Shown here one piece after another: positions 1 to 9,219 of a DNA stretch of 57,527 bases. Under the pieces are notes generated by a model that saw only the letters and a program-made list of their open reading frames with translations, had not been told where the DNA came from and did no database searches. This DNA comes from an uncultured Prevotellaceae bacterium. Its GTDB lineage: Bacteria; Bacteroidota; Bacteroidia; Bacteroidales; Bacteroidaceae. Position 1 is the stretch's first letter; each line of letters begins with the position of its first letter. The DNA is taken from NCBI GenBank assembly GCA_947170495.1, contig CAMVUB010000010.1, positions 1-57,527 of the forward strand. Reading direction: 5' to 3'. Made by a program: the position numbers and the translations under genes.

Positions 1-178
1 TGTTCAGGAACTGGATCATAAACACCTTCCAATTAGGAAGCACAATGCGGTCAACACCATCGGCCATGGCAACAGCAGGGGGCACCCTGTCGTCGGGGCC
101 AAACACGCTGTCCACGAAACGGCCATACAACAGATAGCCCAAGACAAGTGCTATAAGACTAATGCAAAATGTAACCAT
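1..178 (-). CDS. cstA: Carbon starvation protein A (CstA), N-terminal fragment
   Basis: Only the first 59 codons are present; the gene runs off the left edge. The translation begins with a hydrophobic segment (MVTFCISLIALVLGYLLYG), followed by FGPDDRVPPAVAMADGVD and PNWKVFMIQFLN, the signature N-terminus of the CstA/YjiY family. These are multi-pass inner-membrane proteins linked to peptide or pyruvate uptake under carbon starvation. The ATG at 178 is the only sensible start. A TATCTTTG -7 box lies at 322-315, giving a leader of about 130 nt. The promoter is flanked by three 15-bp boxes at exact 33-bp spacing, so regulated expression is likely. The family assignment is firm despite the short fragment; the transported substrate is not shown here. 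Confidence 0.88.
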   Translation of the reverse strand, partial: MVTFCISLIALVLGYLLYGRFVDSVFGPDDRVPPAVAMADGVDRIVLPNWKVFMIQFLN

Positions 179-298
179 AAATCAAATGGTAATTATTTAT
201 CACTTTCACTACCGACGTTAATGCACTTTAATCAGTCAGACAAGCATAACGCTCCGTGATTCCCACAACGTCGAGAAGAGCACCCAAGTTGCAATTCT

Positions 299-379
299 GT
301 CCGTTTTTCCAATGCAAAGATAAGTCATTTTGTCCGTTTTTCTAATATGTATTAACGGGTTTTCGTCCGTTTTTCCAAT
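299..379. repeat. Three phased 15-bp boxes (GTCCGTTTTTCYAAT), probable operators
   Basis: The 15-mer GTCCGTTTTTCCAAT occurs at 299-313 and 365-379, with one C-to-T change at 332-346. The spacing is exactly 33 bp each time, about three helical turns. Relative to the minus-strand -7 box at 322-315, the copies cover roughly the start site, the -33 region and -66. That geometry suggests a cooperative repressor or activator of cstA. The repeat is direct sequence evidence; the binding function is inference. Confidence 0.6.
315..322 (-). promoter_or_regulatory. -7 promoter box for cstA
   Basis: TATCTTTG on the minus strand matches the Bacteroidetes sigma-ABfr -7 consensus TAnnTTTG. It reads toward cstA, whose ATG is at 178. 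Confidence 0.65.
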
Positions 380-400
380 TAATTAACAAATCACACCGAA

Positions 401-427
401 AGAAGGCCACCCCAAAGGTGGCCTTCT
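401..427 (-). terminator. Intrinsic hairpin AGAAGGCCACC / GGTGGCCTTCT
   Basis: This is a perfect 11-bp stem with a 5-nt loop. On the minus strand it is followed by a short T-rich stretch (TTCTTTCGG). It lies about 20 nt after the stop of the small open frame ending at 449, so it probably ends the minus-strand transcript that starts near 567. Confidence 0.6.
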
Positions 428-567
428 GCTATAATGGTAGCGTTCAATTTATTCGAAGAAGAAATAAAATTCACCGTACTGGCAAGAGATCCGCATGACT
501 GCTTTCCCATTCTTCTTTTCAAATCTTACAACTAGCTTCTCAAGCTGATAGGTAAACTTATGTTCTT
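401..567 (-). ncRNA. Possible small transcript or micro-ORF
   Basis: A TATCTTTG box (581-574) and a perfect terminator hairpin (427-401) bracket about 165 nt on the minus strand. The segment is open in one frame down to the stop at 451-449. It would encode about 38 residues containing LEKLVVRFEKKNGKAVMRIS, but I see no ATG near the predicted start site. The only in-frame ATG would give about 16 residues. It could be a small RNA, a tiny protein with an unusual start, or the remnant of a gene. I recognise no family. Confidence 0.3.
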
Positions 568-573
568 CGCCTG

Positions 574-581
574 CAAAGATA
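574..581 (-). promoter_or_regulatory. -7 promoter box for the small transcript
   Basis: TATCTTTG on the minus strand, perfect TAnnTTTG consensus, pointing toward the hairpin at 427-401. Confidence 0.45.
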
Positions 582-655
582 CACAATAAAGTGAAAAATG
601 AAAAATAAAAGCACGGAAAAACGCGGAAAAGGGGTAAAAAAGCACGCTTAGACCC

Positions 656-663
656 TATCTTTG
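656..663 (+). promoter_or_regulatory. Plus-strand -7 box next to phased palindromes
   Basis: TATCTTTG lies three bases before the first of three CGACGCGTCG palindromes. A transcript from here would carry all three palindromes as hairpins and then run antisense to the 3' end of dnaK. No gene on the plus strand explains it. Confidence 0.35.
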
Positions 664-666
664 TTA

Positions 667-720
667 CGACGCGTCGCAACGGCCTTCACGACGCGTCGTA
701 ATCGCCTTTGCGACGCGTCG
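667..720. repeat. Three CGACGCGTCG palindromes at exact 22-bp spacing
   Basis: The 10-bp palindrome CGACGCGTCG occurs at 667-676, 689-698 and 711-720. Copies 2 and 3 extend to TAA on the right. The period is exactly 22 bp (two helical turns) and the intervening bases are poorly conserved, so the palindrome itself looks selected. It lies between the dnaK terminator and the possible small transcript. Confidence 0.6.
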
Positions 721-793
721 TAATTATAATGAGGAATATTCAAGCGATAAGACCGCAGGGGTGCGGGAGGAGAAAAATGGGGGTGGGGAATGG

Positions 794-836
794 ACAAAAG
801 AAAATGGCGTACAGCGGGGTGCTGTGCGCCATTTTC
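794..836 (-). terminator. dnaK intrinsic terminator
   Basis: On the minus strand an imperfect 16-bp stem (arms 836-821 and 815-800, about one mismatch) is followed by TTTTG. It lies about 20 nt after the dnaK stop codon. Confidence 0.75.
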
Positions 837-857
837 GTTGATGGAATGGATGGTTTT

Positions 858-2798
<1,941 letters not shown>

Positions 2799-3052
2799 AG
2801 TTGTATTGTTTCTTTGTTTAACGTTTAGCGGTTATAGTTTATTTTCGTAATAACGAAATAACGTAATGACGTGATAACGACAATGAACGATATTTCGTGA
2901 CGTTCCGTGATAGCACGGTCGGTCGATTATGGACTTGCAAAGGGTGTGCCAAAACGGGGAGTTCGCGCGCGTGGGTACCTTCTTTATAGATAGTTTTTCA
3001 TGGAAACCTTTATTTTTTACTTCCCACTTTTCTCTTTTTCATTTATAATCGC
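2799..3052. other. dnaK upstream region
   Basis: About 250 bp without a gene. A string of near-repeats (AATAACGAAATAACG, TAATGACGTGATAACG) lies at 2850-2880 and a small imperfect inverted repeat (GATATTTCGTGACGTTCCGTG) near 2889. No TAnnTTTG box toward dnaK was found. Confidence 0.4.
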
Positions 3053-3060
3053 TACCTTTG
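3053..3060 (+). promoter_or_regulatory. -7 promoter box almost touching the next start codon
   Basis: TACCTTTG, perfect consensus, ends 4 nt before the ATG at 3065. With a start site about 7 nt downstream the mRNA would be leaderless or start inside the annotated codons; ATGs at 3080 and 3095 are alternative starts. Confidence 0.6.
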
Positions 3061-3064
3061 TGCC

Positions 3065-3460
3065 ATGAAATCTGCCAAAATGACATTATTCATGGTCTGT
3101 GTCACGTTGATGGCACTGATTGTGACAGCCTCCTGCTCCACCGACCAGGAGCGCTTGCGCCGTGCAGCGGAGAAGGATTACGGGTACCTGCAGAAGGGTA
3201 AGTATGAAAAATTCGTGGGCGAGATAGCCTATGCTGACTCTATGTCAGAGGACTATCGCGCCCAGATGGTGGATCTGGTCCACGAATACGCCGCTGCGCT
3301 GCAGCAGCGACACGGTGCTTTTACGGACATCGAGGCCATCGGCGACACCATCGACGGTGACCAGGCGCATGTCTATCTCCTGCTCACGTTTGCTGACAGC
3401 ACGTCCGAAGAGGTGGGCGTGCCGATGGTGCGCGTGGGGGAGAAATGGAAGATGCAGTAA
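3065..3460 (+). CDS. Small secreted lipoprotein, function unknown
   Basis: 131 residues. Positively charged start, a hydrophobic segment and the lipobox VTASC (Cys at about residue 24) predict a lipoprotein anchored in the cell envelope. The mature part is charged and mainly helical at first, then ends in alternating hydrophobic residues and VPMVRVGEKWKMQ. That ending resembles small NTF2-like or DUF4878-type lipoproteins of Bacteroidetes; this is only a resemblance. The promoter box is 4 nt upstream, so the true start may be the ATG at 3080, which still leaves a usable signal peptide. The gene is convergent with der, with 6 bases between the stop codons and no terminator. Confidence 0.7.
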   Translation: MKSAKMTLFMVCVTLMALIVTASCSTDQERLRRAAEKDYGYLQKGKYEKFVGEIAYADSMSEDYRAQMVDLVHEYAAALQQRHGAFTDIEAIGDTIDGDQAHVYLLLTFADSTSEEVGVPMVRVGEKWKMQ

Positions 3461-3466
3461 GCAGCC

Positions 3467-4774
3467 TTACTTTTGACGGATGAAGATGTTGATGGGAGTG
3501 CCGGAGAAGTTCCAGCGCTCGCGGATCTTGTTTTCCAGGAAGCGGCGGTAGGGCTCCTTGATGTACTGCGGCAGGTTAGCGTAGAAGACGAAGCTGGGCA
3601 CGCGCGTGGCGGGCAGCTGGGAGCAGTACTTGATCTTGATGTACTTGCCCTTCATGGAGGGTGGGGGATAGGCTTCGATGAGGGGCAGCATCTCAGCGTT
3701 GAGGCGCGTTGTGCCGACGCGTGTGCGGCGGTGCTGATCCACGGCGGCGGCGGTCTCCAAGACCTTGAAGATGCGCTGCTTGGTCATTGCCGAGGTGAAG
3801 ATGATGTCGAAGTCGGTGAAGGGTGCCATGCGTTCGCGGATGGTGTCCTCGAAGTACTTGATGGCGGTGTTGCTCTTGTCCTCCACGAGGTCCCATTTGT
3901 TGACGACGACGACGATGCCCTTCTGGTTGCGCTGGATGAGCTGGAAGATGTTCAGGTCCTGGGCTTCGATGCCGCGTGTGGCGTCGAGCATGAGGATGCA
4001 GACGTCGCTGTTCTCGATGGCGCGAATGCTACGCATCACGCTGTAGAACTCCAGGTCCTCGTTGACCTTGCTCTTGCGACGGATGCCGGCGGTATCTACG
4101 AGGAGGAAGTCGAAGCCGAACTTGGTGTAGCGGGTGTAGATGCTGTCGCGCGTGGTCCCGGCGATGTCGGTGACGATGTGCCGGTCCTCGCCGATGAAGG
4201 CGTTGGTGAGGCTGCTCTTGCCCACGTTGGGGCGTCCTACGACGGCGATGCGGGGCAGGTCGAGCTCCTCGATGCTGTCGGCATCCTTGGGGAGCTTCTC
4301 CAGTACGAGGTCCAGGAGGTCGCCCGTGCCGCTGCCGGTGGCGGAGCTGATGCAGAAGGGGTCGCCGAGGCCGAGACGGTAGAAGTCGGCGGCCTGCCAC
4401 TGCTGGTCGCCGTTGTCGGTCTTGTTGGCCACGAGGATGACGGGCTTGTCCGTGCGGCGCAGGATGGCGGCCACAGCCTCGTCGAGGTCTGTGACGCCCG
4501 TGTTGATATCCACGAGGAAGAGGATGACGTCGGCCTCCTCGGTGGCGATGGTGACCTGCTTGCGGATCTCTTCTTCGAAGATGTCATCGCTGTTGACGAC
4601 CCAGCCGCCGGTATCGACGACAGAGAACTCACGACCTACCCACTCGCACTTGCCGTACTGGCGGTCACGCGTGGTGCCGGCCTCGTCGGAGACGATGGCA
4701 TGGCGGGTTTTGGTCAGGCGGTTGAAGAGGGTGGACTTGCCCACATTGGGGCGTCCGACGATGGCGACGAGCAT
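3467..4774 (-). CDS. der: Ribosome assembly GTPase Der (EngA)
   Basis: An essential double GTPase for maturation of the 50S subunit. Two consecutive G domains are visible. The first has GRPNVGKST near residues 7-15, DTGG and NKTD. The second has GRPNVGKSS near residue 180, [10 protein letters not shown] and NKWD. A C-terminal KH-like domain ends the 435-residue protein, a normal length. It is the last gene of the run yceD-rpmF-fabH-era-der. The spacer to era is filled with inverted AT-rich repeats, and a GCGGGC/GCCCGC hairpin (4785-4799) sits about 10 nt before the ATG on the mRNA, where it could affect initiation. Confidence 0.97.
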   Translation of the reverse strand: MLVAIVGRPNVGKSTLFNRLTKTRHAIVSDEAGTTRDRQYGKCEWVGREFSVVDTGGWVVNSDDIFEEEIRKQVTIATEEADVILFLVDINTGVTDLDEAVAAILRRTDKPVILVANKTDNGDQQWQAADFYRLGLGDPFCISSATGSGTGDLLDLVLEKLPKDADSIEELDLPRIAVVGRPNVGKSSLTNAFIGEDRHIVTDIAGTTRDSIYTRYTKFGFDFLLVDTAGIRRKSKVNEDLEFYSVMRSIRAIENSDVCILMLDATRGIEAQDLNIFQLIQRNQKGIVVVVNKWDLVEDKSNTAIKYFEDTIRERMAPFTDFDIIFTSAMTKQRIFKVLETAAAVDQHRRTRVGTTRLNAEMLPLIEAYPPPSMKGKYIKIKYCSQLPATRVPSFVFYANLPQYIKEPYRRFLENKIRERWNFSGTPINIFIRQK

Positions 4775-4784
4775 ATCTTCTTTC

Positions 4785-4907
4785 GCGGGCGAAGCCCGCA
4801 GTTTAAAGTTTAAGGTTTAAAGTTTAAAGATGGCTGCGCGGAGTGGTCTTCAAGCCGGAGGTCGTTAAACCTTAAACTTTAAACCTTCAACCTCGCGCGC
4901 AGCGCGA
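4785..4907. repeat. era-der spacer: inverted TTTAAA-type repeats and two GC hairpins
   Basis: The spacer contains a tandem TTTAAAGTTTAAGG run (about 4800-4828). After a 35-bp core comes its inverse, TTAAACCTTAAACTTTAAACC (about 4865-4886). Two GC hairpins frame it: GCGGGC-gaa-GCCCGC at 4785-4799 and TCGCGC-gca-GCGCGA at 4893-4907. The transcript can fold into one long stem between era and der. Related TTTAAACC runs occur near 7915-7940, 37147-37180 and 41537-41553. Confidence 0.6.
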
Positions 4908-4910
4908 ACA

Positions 4911-5894
4911 TTATTCAAGGTCATACCCGAACTGCTTCATGGCGCGGTCGGAGCTGCGCCAGTCTTTATCGACTTTGACGAAGCACTGGAGGAAGATGCG
5001 CTTGCCGAAGAAGCGTTCGAGTTCGCGGCGTGCCTCGGAGCTCACGCGCTTAAGGGCGACGCCCTGATGGCCGATAATGATGCCCTTCTGCGACTCACGC
5101 TCCACGTAGATGACGGCCTCGATGCGAATGAGGTCTTTCTCCTCCTTGAAGCTCTCCACGACGGCCTCTACGCTGTAGGGGATCTCCTTGTCGTAGTAGA
5201 GGAGTATTTTCTCGCGAATGATCTCGGTGACGAAGAAGCGGGCGGGCTTGTCGGTCCACGCGTCCTTATCGAAGTAGGCGGGCGACTCGGGCAGGAGCTC
5301 CTTGATGCGCGCCAGCACCTGATCCACGCCGAACTTATGCAGGGCGGAGATGGGGAAGATCTCGGCCTGCGGCAGGATGGCGTGCCATTCGTCAACCTTA
5401 GCAGCCAAGAGAGCAGTAGGGCTGCTGGCCCCCCCGACGGCCCCCGAGGGGGCCTCTGTTGTTTTGCAATGAGAGGACTTTACATCCGTAGCCCCCTCGG
5501 GGGCTGAATGGGGGGCCACTGGGGCCATATCTATCTTATTGATCAGCACGAGGATGGGGACCTTGAGCTGCTGCACTTTCTCGAGGAAGTCGGCGTTCTT
5601 GTCGGGCGTTTCCACCATATCGGTGACGTAGAGCAGCACGTCGGCATCCTGCAGGGCACTCTCCGAGAACTGGAGCATCTGCTCCTGCAGCTTGTAGTTG
5701 GGCTTCAGCACGCCGGGCGTGTCGGAGAAGCAGATCTGCATCTCGGGCGTGTTGAGGATGCCCATAATGCGGTGGCGCGTGGTCTGTGCCTTGAAGGTGG
5801 CAATACTGATGCGCTCGCCCACGAGGAGGTTCATGAGCGTGCTCTTACCCACGTTGGGGTTGCCTACGATATTGACGAAACCAGACTTAAACAT
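4911..5894 (-). CDS. era: GTPase Era with an in-frame palindromic insertion
   Basis: Era binds the 3' end of 16S rRNA and helps 30S assembly. The G domain is intact: GNPNVGKST (residues 11-19), DTPG and NKID (119-122). The C-terminal KH domain contains GHQGVALKRVS. The protein has 327 residues, about 30 more than usual. The surplus lies directly after NKIDM, at residues 124 to about 165, before the conserved VDEWHAILPQAEIFPISALH. It is encoded by the palindromic element at 5427-5517 and reads APEGATDVK...EAPSGAVGGA. The insertion sits between G4 and G5, probably as a surface loop; all catalytic motifs remain. It lies between fabH and der in an operon-like run. Confidence 0.96.
   Translation of the reverse strand: MFKSGFVNIVGNPNVGKSTLMNLLVGERISIATFKAQTTRHRIMGILNTPEMQICFSDTPGVLKPNYKLQEQMLQFSESALQDADVLLYVTDMVETPDKNADFLEKVQQLKVPILVLINKIDMAPVAPHSAPEGATDVKSSHCKTTEAPSGAVGGASSPTALLAAKVDEWHAILPQAEIFPISALHKFGVDQVLARIKELLPESPAYFDKDAWTDKPARFFVTEIIREKILLYYDKEIPYSVEAVVESFKEEKDLIRIEAVIYVERESQKGIIIGHQGVALKRVSSEARRELERFFGKRIFLQCFVKVDKDWRSSDRAMKQFGYDLE
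5427..5517. repeat. Palindromic element, GGCCCCC class, inside era
   Basis: 91 bp bounded by GGCCCCCC and GGGGGGCC. It contains two inner hairpins: GGCCCCCGAGGGGGCC (5439-5454) and GCCCCCTCGGGGGC (5491-5504). Read in the era frame it encodes PEGATDV...EAPSGAVGGA. The second copy is in thrC (22030-22093), with the same orientation and frame relative to its gene. Confidence 0.85.
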
Positions 5895-6006
5895 AAAGTG
5901 AAAAGTGAAGGAATGAAAAGTGAAAAATAAAAGTTTCCTTGTAAACGGGAATTCGCTTGTGATGCACTCAGCTTTTTTAATTTTTCACTTTTCACTTTTT
6001 CATTGT
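5895..6006. repeat. fabH-era spacer: inverted AAAGTGAAA repeats
   Basis: A run of AAAGTGAAAAGTGAA / AATGAAAAGTGAAAAAT (about 5895-5930) is mirrored by AATTTTTCACTTTTCAC / TTTTTCATT (about 5978-6003). The core between is about 50 bp. This is the same repeat-core-inverted-repeat design as the era-der spacer, with a different repeat word. Related runs lie at 595-608, 21629-21660 and, inside a gene, 32724-32767. Confidence 0.6.
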
Positions 6007-7005
6007 TCATTTAGGATCGTATCCCCACTTCATGTAAGCCGCGCCCCAGGTGAAGCCGGCGCCGAAGGTGGTGAAGATGAGGTTGTCGCCCTTGTGGAGC
6101 TGCTTCTCGTAGTCCCAGAGTGCCAGGGGCAGGGTTCCGGCGGATGTGTTGCCGTACTTCTGGATGTTAACCATCACCTTCTCCATCGGCATCTCCAGAC
6201 GCTTGGCGACGGCCTCGATGATGCGTATGTTGGCCTGATGAGGCACGATCCAGGTGATGTTGTCCTTGTTGAGGCCGTTGCGCTCGGCGATGAGTGCGGT
6301 GGCGTCGGACATATTGGTGACGGCGAACTTAAACACCGTGCGGCCTTCCTGGTGCACGTAGTGCATACGGTGCTCCATCGTGAAGTAGGAGGGCGGTGCC
6401 ACGGAGCCGCCGGCCTGCATGACAAGGAACGGCAGTCCCTGACCGTCGGTGCGCAGGTAGCTGTCCTTCCAGCCCAGGTCCTCGGTAGTGGGTTCCACGA
6501 GCACGGCTGCGGCGCCGTCGCCGAAGATGGGGCATGTCTGGCGGTCGGTGTAATCCACGGCGCTGGACATCTTGTCGGCGCCGATGACGACGATTTTCTT
6601 GTAGCGTCCGCTCTCGATCATGCAGGCCGCCGTGTCCATGGCGTAGAGCCATCCGGAGCAGGCTGCCGACATCTCGAAGGCGTGGGCGTTGGTCATGCCC
6701 AGGCGTCCGAGTACGATGCTGGCGGTGGAGGGGAAATGGTAGTCGGCGGTGGAGGTGGAGCAGATGACGGCATCGACGGTCAGCGGGTCGGTGTCGGTCT
6801 TCTCCAGCAGCTGGCGCACAGCCTTGCGCGCCATGTAGCTGGTGCCGAGGCCCTCCTCGTTGAGGATGCGGCGCTCCTTGACGCCGATGCGGGTCATGAT
6901 CCACTCATCGGTGGTATCGACCATGCGGCTGAGCTCCTCGTTGGTGAGGATATAATCAGGGACGTAGCCACCTACGCCCGTGATGATAGCATGTAGTTTT
7001 TCCAT
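6007..7005 (-). CDS. fabH: 3-oxoacyl-ACP synthase III (KAS III)
   Basis: FabH condenses acetyl-CoA with malonyl-ACP to start type II fatty acid synthesis in the cytoplasm. The catalytic triad is visible: Cys in [11 protein letters not shown], His in [10 protein letters not shown] and Asn in [10 protein letters not shown] start it at 7005 ([17 protein letters not shown], 332 residues); the longer open frame to 7035 adds ten residues that do not fit the family. Upstream is rpmF, downstream era. The order yceD-rpmF-fabH is widespread and links ribosome and lipid synthesis. plsX, which often sits between rpmF and fabH in other phyla, is absent. Confidence 0.96.
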   Translation of the reverse strand: MEKLHAIITGVGGYVPDYILTNEELSRMVDTTDEWIMTRIGVKERRILNEEGLGTSYMARKAVRQLLEKTDTDPLTVDAVICSTSTADYHFPSTASIVLGRLGMTNAHAFEMSAACSGWLYAMDTAACMIESGRYKKIVVIGADKMSSAVDYTDRQTCPIFGDGAAAVLVEPTTEDLGWKDSYLRTDGQGLPFLVMQAGGSVAPPSYFTMEHRMHYVHQEGRTVFKFAVTNMSDATALIAERNGLNKDNITWIVPHQANIRIIEAVAKRLEMPMEKVMVNIQKYGNTSAGTLPLALWDYEKQLHKGDNLIFTTFGAGFTWGAAYMKWGYDPK

Positions 7006-7063
7006 GAAAACAATAGTAAATAAAAAAAGCCCCACCCCGACGGGGAGGGGCTTGTGCTAAGAC

Positions 7064-7246
7064 TTACGCTTCTTCCTTCTCGATAGCGACCTTTCCGCGG
7101 TAGTATCCGCAGGCGGGGCATACGGTGTGGTAGATGTGGAACTCTCCGCAGTTAGGACATACTGCCAATGCAGGAGCTACTGCCTTGTCGTGGGTGCGAC
7201 GCTTGAGAGTGCGTGTCTTGGACTGTCTTCTTTTAGGATGTGCCAT
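7064..7246 (-). CDS. rpmF: 50S ribosomal protein L32
   Basis: 60 residues beginning MAHPKRRQSKTRTLKRRTHD, a classic L32 start. Two CxxC pairs (CPNCG and CPACGYYRG) form a zinc ribbon. It lies between yceD and fabH on the same strand. The 5' spacer holds a string of AATTGTCAATTG / AATTTTCAATTTT repeats. Confidence 0.97.
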   Translation of the reverse strand: MAHPKRRQSKTRTLKRRTHDKAVAPALAVCPNCGEFHIYHTVCPACGYYRGKVAIEKEEA

Positions 7247-7259
7247 TTTTAATATATAG

Positions 7260-7340
7260 TTTAGAGTTTATAGTTCCAATTCTTAATTGTCAATTGTCCA
7301 TTGTCAATTCTCAATTTTCAATTTTCAATTTTCAATTTCT
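7260..7340. repeat. AATTGAAAA / CAATTGTCAATT tandem repeats after yceD
   Basis: The spacer from the start of rpmF into the last codons of yceD is almost entirely repeats of CAATTGTC and CAATTTT. The yceD C-terminus (LKKLKIEN) and stop codon are encoded by the first of these repeats. The same word follows the gene ending at 10763 and pepP (12372 on). Confidence 0.55.
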
Positions 7341-7857
7341 TCAGCGCGTCCCATCGTGCGTCGGTGGGTGCGTCGTTGTTGCTGGCGCCTTCGCTGGGGG
7401 CATCGGCGGGTTCGTCGTCGGTGACCAGATACTGGCTGAACTCCTCGGCGCACTGCCCCGCTGGGTGTGTGTGCACGATAGGGATAGCCAGCGCGATGGT
7501 TTCGTAGATGTTCCAACTCACGTCGAGGACGGGTCGGTCCTCGGGGACGGTGATGCGCTCGCCATCATCTTCGAGGGTGTCGCCGAAGCACACCTTGATG
7601 GAATCCTCGGCGTCGATGGGTTGAGTCATCGGTTCGAGGCAGCGGTCGCATGGAATCTCTACGGTTCCTGTGGCGCGGAGGTTAAGCTGGAAGCCCTCGG
7701 CCTTCTTTTTCACCCGAAGCGTGGCGGTGAGCTGTCCGTGCTTGATGTCCTGCTCATCAAGGCTGTCGAAGAACGAGTCGTCGAGCGTCCACGTGCGCGT
7801 CATTTCATCGCCTGTGAGGTCTCTGAAATCGATCTTGAAACGTCCTGATGTGTCCAT
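7318..7857 (-). CDS. yceD: YceD/DUF177 family protein
   Basis: DUF177 proteins are encoded next to rpmF in most bacteria and are linked to 23S rRNA or 50S assembly. Seen here: FKIDFRDL near the start, the paired cysteines in EIPCDRCLEPM, an acidic stretch, then DVSWNIYETIALAIPIVHTHP, a family hallmark. I choose the ATG at 7857 (179 residues) rather than 7896. A TACCTTTG promoter box lies at 7873-7866, inside the longer frame, and the sequence from MDTSGRFKIDF on matches the family. The leader is about 9 nt or less. It begins the minus-strand run down to der. The acidic tail EPADAPSEGASNNDAPTD is low-complexity. Confidence 0.88.
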   Translation of the reverse strand: MDTSGRFKIDFRDLTGDEMTRTWTLDDSFFDSLDEQDIKHGQLTATLRVKKKAEGFQLNLRATGTVEIPCDRCLEPMTQPIDAEDSIKVCFGDTLEDDGERITVPEDRPVLDVSWNIYETIALAIPIVHTHPAGQCAEEFSQYLVTDDEPADAPSEGASNNDAPTDARWDALKKLKIEN

Positions 7858-7865
7858 ACGGGCGG

Positions 7866-7873
7866 CAAAGGTA
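7866..7873 (-). promoter_or_regulatory. -7 promoter box for yceD-rpmF-fabH-era-der
   Basis: TACCTTTG on the minus strand, perfect consensus, 8 nt before the ATG at 7857. It decides the yceD start and implies a near-leaderless mRNA. Confidence 0.65.
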
Positions 7874-7968
7874 GGTCTTTTTTTTTGTGTGGCCAAGGAT
7901 TCGGCGGAAAAGTTTAAGTTTTAGGGTTTAAAGTTTAAGGATTTTTACATTTAACCCCTCTTCCCGCC

Positions 7969-9126
7969 TCATTTCTTGCGCAATTCGATGCGGAACGTGG
8001 TTCCCTTCCCGAGTTCGGAGGCTTTCACGAAAATGCGGCCGTGGTGGTACTCCTCCACGATGCGCTTGGCCAGCGAGAGTCCGAGGCCCCAGCCGCGTTT
8101 TTTGGTGGTGAAGCCGGGCTGGAAGACGCTGGAGAACTGGCTCTTGGGAATGCCCTTGCCCGTGTCGGAGACTTCCACGATGTAGCGCGTGGTCTCCTCG
8201 AAGGCCGTGATGGTGATGTCGCCGTGGCCCTCCATCGCATCCACCGCGTTCTTGCACAGGTTCTCCACCACCCATTCGAAGAGGGGTGCCGAGAGGTTAG
8301 CGATGATGGGCTGCTGCGGCAGGCAGGTGGTGATGGTGACGGCTTTGTTCGTGCGGCGGTCGATGTAGTCCACCACGTGGCTGATCACCTCGTTGAGGTT
8401 CTCGGGGCGTGGCTCGGGCAGCGAGCCTATCTTGGAAAAGCGCTCGGCAATCATCTGCAGGCGCTTCACATCCTTGTCCATCTCGGGCAGCAGCTCGTCG
8501 TCGGGGTAGTTCTCGCGCAGCACCTGCGTCCACGCCATCAGCGATGAGATGGGCGTTCCCAGCTGGTGGGCCGTCTCCTTGGAGAGTCCCACCCACACCT
8601 TGTTCTGCTCGGCGCGTTTGCTGCTGAGGAGTGCGAAGATGGCCACGATGACGAAGATCAGCGCGATGCCCAGCTGGATGTAGGGGTACTGTGCCAGGCG
8701 GCGCAGCATGATGCTCTCGTCGTAGCACACCTCCATGCTCTCGTCGCCGGAGAGGGTGATGCGGACCACGTTGCCGCTCTCGCGCATCGCCGCGGCTTTC
8801 TTCAGGACTTCGCTTTCTACGTCGGCCGCCGTCTTGGCGTGCACCTCCAGATTGCGATAGGTCTGCACCTTCCCGTCGGCATCGAGGACGATGACGGGGA
8901 TCGTGTGGTTGCCGTTGATGACTTTCAGCACCAGTGCCAGGTCGGTCTGCTCGTCGGCCTGCTCCAGCGAGCGCATCGCCTCGGCCCACACCTCCACCTT
9001 ACGCTGCTCTTCGAGCGCAAGATCGCTGACGAGCACGTGGGACCAGATGAGTGAGAGCACGCAGATGATGACGGCGGCGCTTGAAAGTAGGATTTTAACC
9101 TGTCGCATTCTGTCTGTCCATTGCAT
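7969..9126 (-). CDS. Orphan membrane sensor histidine kinase
   Basis: 385 residues from 9126 or 379 from the ATG at 9108. An N-terminal membrane helix (VKILLSSAAVIICVLSLIW) is followed by a periplasmic region of about 130 residues and a second helix (YIQLGIALIFVIVAIFALLSS). The dimerisation box is SKETAHQLGTPISSLMAW, with the phosphoacceptor His in AHQLGTP. The ATPase domain has ENLCKNAVDAM (N box), VSDTGKGIP (G1), FTTKKRGWGLGLSLAKRIV (F/G2) and GTTFRIEL. No HAMP domain and no adjacent response regulator are seen, so the partner is encoded elsewhere. A TAATTTTG box at 9142-9135 makes the 9108 start attractive, because a start at 9126 would leave almost no leader. Confidence 0.92.
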   Translation of the reverse strand: MQWTDRMRQVKILLSSAAVIICVLSLIWSHVLVSDLALEEQRKVEVWAEAMRSLEQADEQTDLALVLKVINGNHTIPVIVLDADGKVQTYRNLEVHAKTAADVESEVLKKAAAMRESGNVVRITLSGDESMEVCYDESIMLRRLAQYPYIQLGIALIFVIVAIFALLSSKRAEQNKVWVGLSKETAHQLGTPISSLMAWTQVLRENYPDDELLPEMDKDVKRLQMIAERFSKIGSLPEPRPENLNEVISHVVDYIDRRTNKAVTITTCLPQQPIIANLSAPLFEWVVENLCKNAVDAMEGHGDITITAFEETTRYIVEVSDTGKGIPKSQFSSVFQPGFTTKKRGWGLGLSLAKRIVEEYHHGRIFVKASELGKGTTFRIELRKK

Positions 9127-9134
9127 AACCGCTA

Positions 9135-9142
9135 CAAAATTA
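9135..9142 (-). promoter_or_regulatory. -7 promoter box for the histidine kinase
   Basis: TAATTTTG on the minus strand, consensus TAnnTTTG, 8 nt before the ATG at 9126 and 26 nt before the one at 9108. Confidence 0.55.
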
Positions 9143-9206
9143 CAAAGTTTTTCTTAAAGAAACGAAATAGACGGGCATTTAGTGTGCTTCTTTGACGAAA
9201 AAAACG

Positions 9207-9214
9207 TAATTTTG
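9207..9214 (+). promoter_or_regulatory. -7 promoter box for the C11 peptidase gene
   Basis: TAATTTTG, ending only 5 nt before the GTG start at 9220. No later in-frame start would keep the signal peptide, so this is a strong candidate for a leaderless GTG-initiated mRNA. Confidence 0.6.
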
Positions 9215-9219
9215 CCCCC

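Larger units (their letters stand above)
179..448. other. Non-coding region: cstA leader and promoter, terminator
   Basis: This stretch holds no convincing gene. It contains the presumed cstA leader (179-308), the cstA promoter at 315-322, three phased 15-bp repeats (299-379) and a hairpin at 401-427. With the possible small transcript (401-567), the phased palindromes (667-720) and the dnaK terminator (794-836), it forms a gene-free interval of almost 700 bases. Confidence 0.7.

Noticed and set aside
3473..4813. Open frame of 446 codons opposite der
   Set aside because: Shadow of der caused by codon bias; composition is rich in Asp, Glu, Val and Leu without motifs.
4801..4890. CRISPR-like array
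   Set aside because: The repeats are short AT-rich words in direct and inverted order with no unique spacers of constant length. No cas genes are present anywhere in the window.
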